From positions 1-10,409 of the forward strand of contig OMQE01000136.1 of assembly GCA_900313155.1 (NCBI GenBank): DNA of 10,409 nt. The letters run 5' to 3'. The position numbers and the translations under genes were made by a program. Positions 5,501-10,409 of this stretch are shown piece by piece (position 1 is the stretch's first letter; the number at the start of each line of letters is the position of its first letter). The notes under the pieces were generated by a model. It was not told the DNA's origin. It made no database searches and worked only from the letters and a program-made list of their open reading frames with translations. Source of the stretch: an uncultured Rhodospirillaceae bacterium. Lineage in GTDB: Bacteria > Pseudomonadota > Alphaproteobacteria > RF32 > CAG-239.

Positions 5501-6660
5501 GGCTCTACCCTTCCGGTTCCGCTGCAAGTTGGACACTCAACAGTATATAAATCACGCAAAGTCGGCCGACGGCGTTGACGCAAAATTTCAATATTTCCGC
5601 CGCGGCTCAACCCTAGAACACGACTATGCGCTGCATCATCAGCTAATTCTTCTTCCAAAACATCTATCACCGCCTTCATAAAGCGATATTCTGATGAACC
5701 GGCAAAATCAACCACAATCTTCCCTGCTAAATTACGCAACCGAATTTGACGGGCAATTTCTTTGGCGGCTTCCAAATTCAAGGCATCAACCTCTCCGCCG
5801 CCATGCACGCCGCCGCTGTCAACATCTATGGCGACACAAGCACGGGTTTCTTCAATATGCAGAGCACCGCTGTGCTTGAGCTTAACTGTTCGATTTAAAG
5901 CTTCGACAATGGCATCGTCAACACCATATTCCTCAAAGCCTTCACGCTGCAAAGTGACTGTGCCGGCAAAAACATTTTTAACTTCTTCGGCCAAATTCGG
6001 CGAATCTACCACCACTTCGCGCAAGCTGTCATGATAGCGTCGCACATATTCCAAAAGCGGACTTTCTTTAGCAAAAAGCAGCGCCGGAGCGCTCATTGTG
6101 CGAGCTTTTTTGCGAATATTTTCATAAATTTCGCGCAAATGTTTCATCTCGTCAATAATTTCTTGCTCGCTTGCTTCGACAGCAATAGTGCGTAAAATCC
6201 ACCCTTCTTGCCCCACGCAATTTTCTCTGACCAAATGCTGATATTTTTCCGCCTTGACCACATCTTCAATTTTTCGTGAATATTCCACATCATATTTGAA
6301 CGGACAATACACCAAATTAACGCCCACAAGCTGAACATTGCGCACTACTTTAGCGCCTTTTTCGGCACGCTTTTCTTGCGCCACCTGCACCACCACGCTT
6401 TGCCCTTCGCTCATATTGGCCTCTTTCAGTGCCGGCTCATAAGAATTCAAAAACGCTTCCATTCCATCGCCGATTTCTACCATAAAACCGAATTTATCGT
6501 GCGCTAAATTTATTTTTTTAACAATACGTCCTAAATATACATTACCTTCCACCGCGCGGTTTTCATTATAAATATCAATTTCCGCCAAACCGTCGGCGTC
6601 AAAAACGGCAATACCGAAAGACGATTCGTTATGGTCATAGACGATTTTTTCTGCCTTCAT
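5497..6660 (-). CDS. rng: Ribonuclease E/G family protein, short form
   Basis: This 387-aa endoribonuclease of the RNase E/G family is predicted to cut single-stranded AU-rich RNA from 5'-monophosphate ends (rRNA maturation, mRNA decay). The N-terminus and S1 domain begin at VEGNVYLGRIVKKI (37-50), with EAFLNSYE at 68-75. The catalytic region reads TRACVAIDVDSGG, giving Asp279, and then NLEAAKEIARQIRLRNLAGKIVVDF with the second catalytic Asp318. The Zn-link CPTCSGTG is at 376-383. Two oddities: Asp281 stands where RNase E/G usually has Asn (DVNSG), and IDFIDM is changed to VDFAGS. The protein ends 8 residues after CPTC, so the small dimerisation domain (E. coli RNase G is 489 aa) is missing. 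The short form next to maf and yacG is common in alphaproteobacteria, usually beside a separate full RNase E. The ATG directly follows the maf TAA, with GGGAGG as ribosome site. Confidence 0.9.
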   Translation of the reverse strand: MKAEKIVYDHNESSFGIAVFDADGLAEIDIYNENRAVEGNVYLGRIVKKINLAHDKFGFMVEIGDGMEAFLNSYEPALKEANMSEGQSVVVQVAQEKRAEKGAKVVRNVQLVGVNLVYCPFKYDVEYSRKIEDVVKAEKYQHLVRENCVGQEGWILRTIAVEASEQEIIDEMKHLREIYENIRKKARTMSAPALLFAKESPLLEYVRRYHDSLREVVVDSPNLAEEVKNVFAGTVTLQREGFEEYGVDDAIVEALNRTVKLKHSGALHIEETRACVAIDVDSGGVHGGGEVDALNLEAAKEIARQIRLRNLAGKIVVDFAGSSEYRFMKAVIDVLEEELADDAAHSRVLGLSRGGNIEILRQRRRPTLRDLYTVECPTCSGTGRVEP

Positions 6661-7233
6661 TTAAATTCCCTCCCCTTTTAATATATTCAATGTATCATAA
6701 AGCGGCAAGCCCACCACGCCGGAATATGAACCAACCATCCGTTTAACATAACCGGCAAGTCTGCCTTCTATTTTATAACCGCACACACCTTGCCATTCGC
6801 CGCTTGTCACATAGTCTTCAATTTCTTGCAGTGTTAAAACTTTCATCGTAATTTTGGTGCTAACGGTGCGTTGCGAAATTTTGCCTTGTTTGTTAATTAA
6901 GCAAACCGAACTGATTACCCGATGTGTTTTACCGGAAAGCATTTGCATCACCTTGCGTTGTTGCTCGGCATTTTTGGATTTATGCAATATTGTTCGCCCA
7001 ACCACAACAACCGTATCGCAAGCCAACACATTTTCGTCCTTGCGAAGTTCTGCAACATGTTTTGCCTTGCTTAAAGCCATACGCCGCACATAAGGCAAGG
7101 CTTTTTCATAAGGCAGGCAATCTTCACAAATATCAGCGGGCAAAATCTCTTTCGGCTCGTAGCAAACTTGCCGCAACAAGGCAATTCGTTGCGGCGAACC
7201 AGAGGCCAAAATATAATCTTTTGACATCATCAT
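6661..7233 (-). CDS. maf: Maf-family nucleoside triphosphate pyrophosphatase
   Basis: This 190-aa protein matches Maf (about 190-200 aa), which hydrolyses non-canonical or surplus NTPs to NMP and PPi. Visible motifs are ILASGSPQRIALL at 8-20 (usually SPRR), the metal-site region NVLACDTVVVV at 68-78 with Asp73, the loop MLSGKTHRVISSV at 98-110, and VGSYSGVVGLPLYDT near the end. In the segment usually written GKAGGYAIQG this protein has GVCGYKIEG (149-157), with Glu156 where YhdE-type Maf proteins have Gln, so substrate preference cannot be read safely. Three consecutive ATG codons (7233, 7230, 7227) make the exact start uncertain; no strong Shine-Dalgarno separates them. The gene is 9 nt after dksA and abuts the RNase gene with no gap. 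Confidence 0.92.
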   Translation of the reverse strand: MMMSKDYILASGSPQRIALLRQVCYEPKEILPADICEDCLPYEKALPYVRRMALSKAKHVAELRKDENVLACDTVVVVGRTILHKSKNAEQQRKVMQMLSGKTHRVISSVCLINKQGKISQRTVSTKITMKVLTLQEIEDYVTSGEWQGVCGYKIEGRLAGYVKRMVGSYSGVVGLPLYDTLNILKGEGI

Positions 7234-7242
7234 ACAAACAGC

Positions 7243-7668
7243 CTAAGCTTCGTCATCAAAAGTTTTTTCCATACGCTCATGGCGTTCTTGCGCTTCAATT
7301 GAAAGCGTAGCCACCGGCCGAGCTTCCAAACGTTCAAGACCAATCGGCTCGCCTGTTTCTTCGCAATAACCGTAAGAGCCGTCTTCAATTCGGTCTAAAG
7401 CCTCGTCAATTTTGTTAATCAATTTACGAATGCGATCTTTGGTGCGCAAATCGAGTGCTTTATCTGTTTCCAGAGAAGCGCGGTCAATTTCGTCCGGTTG
7501 GCTCAACCCGCCTTGGCGCAAATCTTCTAACGTGTCAACCGACTGCGAAACAATAGATTTTTTCCAGTTAATCAGCTTCTGGCGAAAATATTCCAGTTGC
7601 ATTTCATTCATATATTCTTCATCTGCCGAAGGTTTATAGTCCGGTGGTAAAACAATAGATGTAGTCAT
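7243..7668 (-). CDS. dksA: DksA, RNA polymerase-binding transcription factor (Cys-poor alphaproteobacterial type)
   Basis: This 141-aa protein is of normal DksA length. It enters the RNA polymerase secondary channel and, with ppGpp, adjusts rRNA, stress and biosynthetic promoters. The N-terminal coiled coil covers about residues 22-95. Its tip carries the conserved QPDEIDRAS (57-65), with Asp62 and Ala64 as in the E. coli DxA tip. The C-terminal zinc-finger fold is recognisable as YGYCEETGEPIGLERLEARPVATLSIEAQE, but three of the four zinc ligands are replaced: C102 remains, with T105, S123 and A126 at the other positions. This Cys-poor pattern is known in alphaproteobacterial DksA proteins. 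The start has AGGAG followed by ATAAAGTT and then the ATG. It is the first gene of the eight-gene run and is preceded by a good promoter candidate. Confidence 0.95.
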   Translation of the reverse strand: MTTSIVLPPDYKPSADEEYMNEMQLEYFRQKLINWKKSIVSQSVDTLEDLRQGGLSQPDEIDRASLETDKALDLRTKDRIRKLINKIDEALDRIEDGSYGYCEETGEPIGLERLEARPVATLSIEAQERHERMEKTFDDEA

Positions 7669-7701
7669 AACTTTATCTCCTATATTAAAAATATTTTCAT
7701 A

Positions 7702-7730
7702 ATTTTAACAACAAATATCCGTAACTTCAA
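7702..7730 (-). promoter_or_regulatory. Candidate sigma70-type promoter of the dksA operon
   Basis: Read on the minus strand, TTGAAG (7730-7725) and TAAAAT (7707-7702) are separated by exactly 17 nt. They match consensus at 4 of 6 and 5 of 6 positions. The -10 ends 33 nt before the dksA ATG. The leader between is AT-rich with no obvious hairpin. Confidence 0.6.
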
Positions 7731-7759
7731 GATATATATGTTAAACTGCCAAAAAATTG

Positions 7760-8440
7760 TTAATTAAACACCCACATAATTGTGTTGCCGTTGTTGTCTT
7801 TACACTGTCCGTCATCTTGAGTTGCGTCGGTACCGGCAACGGCCGAACGCTTAACCGGCAAAACGCATGTGTTACCCGAACACCCCGAAGCTCCCCCGCC
7901 GGATGTATATGCCGGCCAATACCATCCTGCCCCACTACTGCCATTAATGATAATGGCGTATAAGTCAGAATATTTGTTGCTAAGCCAATCTTTAACAGCC
8001 AATTCAATACATTGAGTGCGATTCAAATTGTAAAATGTGATATAAAACTTGTTTTGATAAGTATCGTTAATGCCACTAACATCATCTGTTGCCGGAATAC
8101 CTACCTTGACTTCCCCACCATAGGCATGGAAAATTTTGCGTCCCTTTACCCGAAAAGAAGACGGAATCATTTTCAGTCCTTCTGCTTTTTGCGTGGCAGA
8201 TGCACCACCGGTTCCGTTAATCATATCAACGATAAGCGTATAATCTTCTTCAATGGCGCCCGCCTTGCTGATAACATCGGCAAACTCGCCAATTTGCAAA
8301 CTGGCTTTGCTCGTCTTATAGTCATTAAAAGCGTTGGTAATTAAATGACCAATACTCACCATCAGGGTTATCACCACGGCAATATACCCCATCATCTCTA
8401 TCATTGAGCGCCCGCGCTGTTCGTCTTTGTAGCTTTTCAT
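7760..8440 (-). CDS. Type IV pilin-like protein (resembles PilS/type IVb minor pilins)
   Basis: This 226-aa prepilin has a short charged leader of ten residues (MKSYKDEQRG) ending in Gly10. The hydrophobic helix RSMIEMMGYIAVVITLMVSI follows, with Glu15 at mature position +5, as prepilin peptidase substrates require. The +1 residue is Arg, not the usual Phe/Met. The globular part has a pattern like PilS-type pilins: MIPSSFRVKGRKIFHAYGGEVKVG at about 91-114, FYITFYNLNRTQCIELA at 132-148, then a Gly/Ser-rich loop. Four cysteines (144, 187, 192, 213) could form two disulfides. ATG 8440 is chosen over an upstream in-frame ATG at 8497 because it gives a normal leader and has AAAGG upstream. No other pilus genes are nearby, so it may be a minor pilin or pseudopilin served by machinery elsewhere. 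Confidence 0.85.
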   Translation of the reverse strand: MKSYKDEQRGRSMIEMMGYIAVVITLMVSIGHLITNAFNDYKTSKASLQIGEFADVISKAGAIEEDYTLIVDMINGTGGASATQKAEGLKMIPSSFRVKGRKIFHAYGGEVKVGIPATDDVSGINDTYQNKFYITFYNLNRTQCIELAVKDWLSNKYSDLYAIIINGSSGAGWYWPAYTSGGGASGCSGNTCVLPVKRSAVAGTDATQDDGQCKDNNGNTIMWVFN

Positions 8441-8470
8441 ACTTAAAACCTTTATATTAACCTTCGTTTC

Positions 8471-8499
8471 AGTGTAGCACAAAATCGGCTTATTCACAA
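8471..8499 (-). promoter_or_regulatory. Candidate promoter of the pilin gene
   Basis: On the minus strand TTGTGA (8499-8494) and TACACT (8476-8471) are 17 nt apart. Each matches the sigma70 consensus at 4 of 6 positions. The -10 ends 30 nt upstream of the pilin ATG. Confidence 0.5.
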
Positions 8500-8513
8500 C
8501 AAATTATTATCAA

Positions 8514-8542
8514 TTTACTTTTTTTAATAAATCATTTATGCT
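8514..8542 (+). promoter_or_regulatory. Candidate promoter of the beta-barrel / six-Cys unit
   Basis: TTTACT (8514-8519) and TATGCT (8537-8542) are 17 nt apart; each matches consensus at 4 of 6 positions. It faces away from the pilin promoter. The two -35 boxes are only 14 nt apart, so a regulator bound between them could affect both units. Confidence 0.42.
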
Positions 8543-8574
8543 AAAGCCAATTTTCGTTTTTTAGGAGATGATAT

Positions 8575-9126
8575 ATGAAAAAGATTACCTTTTTTTTAAC
8601 GTCGGTTATGTGTGCAGGCTTTGCCGCAAATGCCCATGCCGATTCGTATAATTATCGACCGTATGTGGGCGTTGACTATATTTATAATCACACCAAAGCA
8701 AACGGCTTTTCGCCGCGTTATTCGGTAGGCGGTTTGCATATTGGTTCAACATACAGCCCATATTTTGCCACCGAGCTTTTTTACAACATCAGCGACACCG
8801 ATAAACGTCACCCGCAAGGGCAAAAAATTAAAACCTCATATCGGGCATACGGACTTGACCTACTCGCCAAATTGCCTTTGGGGTGTGAAAAAAGATTTTC
8901 CCTTCTTGCCACAACAGGTGTGGGAGAATATATCTTCAAACAACGTAATTTCCCGCAAAAACGCCATAATGAACACGGCTGGGGGTATCGATTCGGAGGC
9001 GGTATTCAATATGCGTGGACACCTGCTTGGCAAACACGTTTGATGGCGCGATATGTTGGGTTTGACCAAGTCAGCGGCTATAATCATGACATGGAATACA
9101 GTTTAGGTGTGGAATATCATTTTTAA
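8575..9126 (+). CDS. Outer-membrane beta-barrel protein, OmpA/opacity-porin-like fold
   Basis: This 183-aa protein has a clear Sec signal peptide (MKKITFFLTSVMCAGFAANAHA) with cleavage expected after AHA at residue 22. The mature ~161 residues alternate polar and aromatic/small residues in stretches suited to about eight strands: YRPYVGVDYIYNH, YSVGGLHIGSTYS, FATELFYNIS, SYRAYGLDLLAKLPL, FSLLATTGVGEYIFK, GYRFGGGIQYAW, WQTRLMARYVGF and MEYSLGVEYHF. The C-terminal Phe after alternating aromatics is the usual BAM recognition end. The size and pattern fit the small eight-stranded OmpA/Opa-like barrels; no ligand or function can be assigned. AGGAG lies 8-9 nt before the ATG. The next gene follows after 15 nt, so the two are probably co-transcribed. 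Confidence 0.82.
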   Translation: MKKITFFLTSVMCAGFAANAHADSYNYRPYVGVDYIYNHTKANGFSPRYSVGGLHIGSTYSPYFATELFYNISDTDKRHPQGQKIKTSYRAYGLDLLAKLPLGCEKRFSLLATTGVGEYIFKQRNFPQKRHNEHGWGYRFGGGIQYAWTPAWQTRLMARYVGFDQVSGYNHDMEYSLGVEYHF

Positions 9127-9141
9127 AAAAGGAATAAGCAA

Positions 9142-9636
9142 ATGATTAAAAAATTGATTGTTATTATATGTATGTTGGCTTTGCTTGGGTTTAGTATCTA
9201 TTTAATTACTCAAACAAAAGACGCCGATCGCACCATGGTGGAAGAAAGTGTGGTAGAAGTGGAAATGCCGAAACTGCCGGAACAGCTCTTCAGTTTTGAT
9301 AAAGATTCGCTTGATGAAAATTGTGTGGAAAAAGAAGATATTTTTTGCGCAATTGAAACGGCGGTCAAATGCACCATCAATCCGGAATTTGCCGCTTGCG
9401 CAAAAGCCGACTTACCAAAGTTTATTTTTATGAACGAGCCGGGGTTAGACCGCCCGACCGAGATGAACTATAAAATTGTTGATAAAAAAATTCTTGGCAA
9501 CGGCACAACCGAAATTTATACCGAGAGCAATTGTAACGGTAATTGGTTCGGCTTGTGTCAGGGCACCATTATCTATGTGCTTGCGCAAAAACCGGAAAAC
9601 AAGTGGTATGTAAAAGATATTTACGGCATTGAATAA
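9142..9636 (+). CDS. Membrane-anchored periplasmic protein with six cysteines, unknown function
   Basis: I do not recognise this 164-aa protein. Residues 4-23 form a hydrophobic N-terminal helix without a clear signal-peptidase site or lipobox, so it is probably a single-pass anchor with the rest in the periplasm. After an acidic linker (VEESVVEVEMPKLPEQ), the exported part has six cysteines at 61, 69, 77, 86, 131 and 139. The spacings are 8, 8, 9 and, in the last pair, 8 (CNGNWFGLC), which suggests three disulfides. The C-terminal part (KKILGNGTTEIYTES, then GTIIYVLAQKPENKWYVKDIYGIE) looks like beta strands. It lies 15 nt after the barrel gene with AAGGA as ribosome site and is followed by a strong terminator, so the two genes form one unit. 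Confidence 0.72.
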   Translation: MIKKLIVIICMLALLGFSIYLITQTKDADRTMVEESVVEVEMPKLPEQLFSFDKDSLDENCVEKEDIFCAIETAVKCTINPEFAACAKADLPKFIFMNEPGLDRPTEMNYKIVDKKILGNGTTEIYTESNCNGNWFGLCQGTIIYVLAQKPENKWYVKDIYGIE

Positions 9637-9650
9637 CCGGTTTTGAGTAA

Positions 9651-9693
9651 AAAAATAAAGGCGTTCCCCGTTATGGAGAGCGCCTTTATTTTT
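9651..9693. terminator. Bidirectional rho-independent terminator between convergent genes
   Basis: AAAAATAAAGGCG (9651-9663) pairs perfectly over 13 bp with CGCCTTTATTTTT (9681-9693) around a 17-nt loop. The T-run on the right serves the + strand barrel/six-Cys unit. The complement of the A-run on the left gives a T-run for the minus strand genes. The stop codon of the minus-strand gene at 9692 lies inside the right arm. Confidence 0.92.
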
Positions 9694-9946
9694 AGAAGTT
9701 CAGTGGTTTGCGTTTGCCGGTCCGGTTAAACGAACGGGCTTTGGCAACCACTCGGCTAAAGAGCCGCTTTTTCTTAGAAGGACGCGAAGACGGACGCGAA
9801 CTCGGTCGTTCTTCTTCCTCCTCATTTTTCACCACCACCATCTCAATTCTGCGTCCGAGCAGACCTTCGCGATTAGTGGGCATTTCGGTTAACGGTTGCG
9901 GCTGCGGTAAAAGCATTGCCACAATCCAAACAAGAACATTCAGCAT
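9692..9946 (-). CDS. Small basic protein with low-complexity Glu and Arg-Pro-Ser-Ser tracts, unknown
   Basis: I do not recognise this 84-aa ORF. It opens with a short hydrophobic stretch (MLNVLVWIVAMLLP, residues 1-14), then PQPQPLTEMPTNREGLL, an acidic run of five Glu after KN (about 41-46), and a near-perfect RPSSRPSSRPS repeat. It ends with a strongly basic tail rich in Lys and Arg. The underlying DNA repeats GGACGCGA at 9780-9799. It begins 12 nt after the stop of the preceding gene on the same strand and ends at the bidirectional terminator, which supports a real co-transcribed gene. No convincing Shine-Dalgarno precedes ATG 9946; in-frame ATGs at residues 11, 22 and 36 are alternatives. 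The opposite strand is also open here, so doubt remains. Confidence 0.5.
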   Translation of the reverse strand: MLNVLVWIVAMLLPQPQPLTEMPTNREGLLGRRIEMVVVKNEEEEERPSSRPSSRPSKKKRLFSRVVAKARSFNRTGKRKPLNF

Positions 9947-9958
9947 AGGCTATCTGGA

Positions 9959-10408
9959 TTAAAGTCTGTGCAATACACGCATCGCTGCCGTAACAATCGG
10001 TCCATTGATGGAGAGCCGCTTGCGCAAGCTCTTCTTGACCTCCTTGAGAGGGGCATAGCGGGCAAAACCGTTAAGCGTATCCTTCTTGCCATAGGTTACA
10101 CCATCGATGGTGAAGCGACCATCAGTAATCTTGGAGGCAGAGATCACATCTTCGTTGGCAAAGATTCGTGCCTCGCCGGTCTTGATGTTGACAATAGCTT
10201 TCACCGGACCGGCCTGCTTGACGAAGGCGTAGAATGGCTCACTGTTGGTTGCTATCGTCTCCCCGAAGCTCAGCTTCTTCGAGCGCTTGCGTGCGGCCTG
10301 CAGAACCACCACCTTGCGCAGATGAATTGTCTCTTCCACAGCCACATCGACCAGCGCCGCCAGCAACTTACCTTCATCGGAAGCCTTGTGAGAGGACTGG
10401 ATATCCTC
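9959..10408 (-). CDS. Unrecognised protein, N-terminus outside window, atypical codon use
   Basis: The frame is open to the right edge, so at least 149 residues are seen and the start lies beyond the window; a TTG at 10366 is internal. I do not recognise the family. The visible part starts EDIQSSHKASDEGKLLAALV and includes a probable helix to KVVVLQAARKRSKK. A mixed region follows (EPFYAFVKQAGPVKAIVNIK, then TGEARIFANEDVISASKITDGRF and TIDGVTYGKKDTLNGFARYAP), and the tail is basic (KEVKKSLRKRLSINGPIV). No signal peptide, membrane helix or known catalytic motif is visible. By hand count 15 of 16 lysines use AAG, while genes to the left mostly use AAA, and three 60-base blocks gave 50-65% GC against about 40-45% elsewhere. 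This fits either a horizontally acquired (possibly phage) gene or a highly expressed one. The small gene at 9692 follows after 12 nt. Confidence 0.65.
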   Translation of the reverse strand, partial: EDIQSSHKASDEGKLLAALVDVAVEETIHLRKVVVLQAARKRSKKLSFGETIATNSEPFYAFVKQAGPVKAIVNIKTGEARIFANEDVISASKITDGRFTIDGVTYGKKDTLNGFARYAPLKEVKKSLRKRLSINGPIVTAAMRVLHRL

Positions 10409-10409
10409 C

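Noticed and set aside
5501..5536. Upstream ATG start for yacG
   Set aside because: It would add 12 residues encoded inside the RNase gene. GTG 5500 gives a GTGA overlap, a better ribosome site and family-standard length.
7736..7770. Possible terminator between the pilin and dksA (GTTTAATTAAC / GTTTAAC repeats)
   Set aside because: The repeats are short and AT-only, with no stable GC stem and no proper T-run after a stem.
8441..8497. Upstream ATG for the pilin
   Set aside because: It would add 19 residues and cover the candidate -10 box. The shorter leader suits a type IV prepilin.
9708..9962. 84-codon plus-strand open frame
   Set aside because: It starts right after the bidirectional terminator with no ribosome site or promoter. 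The minus-strand frame continues an operon.

Overview
The window looks like part of the chromosome of a low-to-moderate GC alphaproteobacterium. The evidence is an ATP12-family F1-ATPase assembly factor (a family shared by alphaproteobacteria and mitochondria), a DksA of the cysteine-poor alphaproteobacterial kind, the maf - RNase E/G - yacG order common in that class, and an MlaE permease carrying an N-terminal STAS-like domain. The pilin N-terminus (GRSMIEMMGY) reminds me of gut-associated alphaproteobacterial genomes, but that is memory, not a database result. No IS element, CRISPR array, tRNA or rRNA was seen.

Layout. (1) 1-716, + strand: the 3' part of an ATP12-like gene overlapping an acylphosphatase gene. 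(2) 711-1462, - strand: a small-heat-shock operon of two genes, a 46-codon Ser/Lys-rich microprotein followed by an Hsp20, ending in a rho-independent terminator that faces the acylphosphatase gene. (3) 1463-1640: divergent intergenic region with a perfect 14-bp palindrome. (4) 1641-2027, + strand: a membrane protein with two zinc-ribbon Cys pairs. (5) 2085-7668, - strand: a very tightly packed eight-gene run, dksA - maf - RNase E/G - yacG - mlaE - mlaF - mlaD - PqiC-like lipoprotein, with a plausible sigma70-type promoter upstream of dksA. (6) 7760-8440, - strand: a solitary type IV pilin-like gene. (7) 8575-9636, + strand: a two-gene unit encoding an outer-membrane beta-barrel protein and a six-cysteine membrane-anchored periplasmic protein, closed by a strong bidirectional terminator. 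(8) 9692-10409, - strand: two unrecognised genes, the second running off the window and differing sharply in base and codon use.

How the genes work together. In the eight-gene run the last four genes form a complete MCE-type inner-membrane lipid transporter (permease, ATPase, substrate-binding MCE protein, outer-membrane-facing lipoprotein). The first four are cytoplasmic housekeeping functions: transcription control under starvation, nucleotide sanitation, RNA processing and gyrase inhibition. Junctions of 4-nt overlap, 0 or 1 nt, and one 23-nt overlap suggest translation of much of the run is coupled. The pilin and the beta-barrel genes are divergent, share one intergenic region and have candidate promoters facing away from each other. 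The most novel material is the Ser/Lys microprotein coupled to hsp20, the six-Cys protein paired with the barrel, and the compositionally foreign gene at the right edge.
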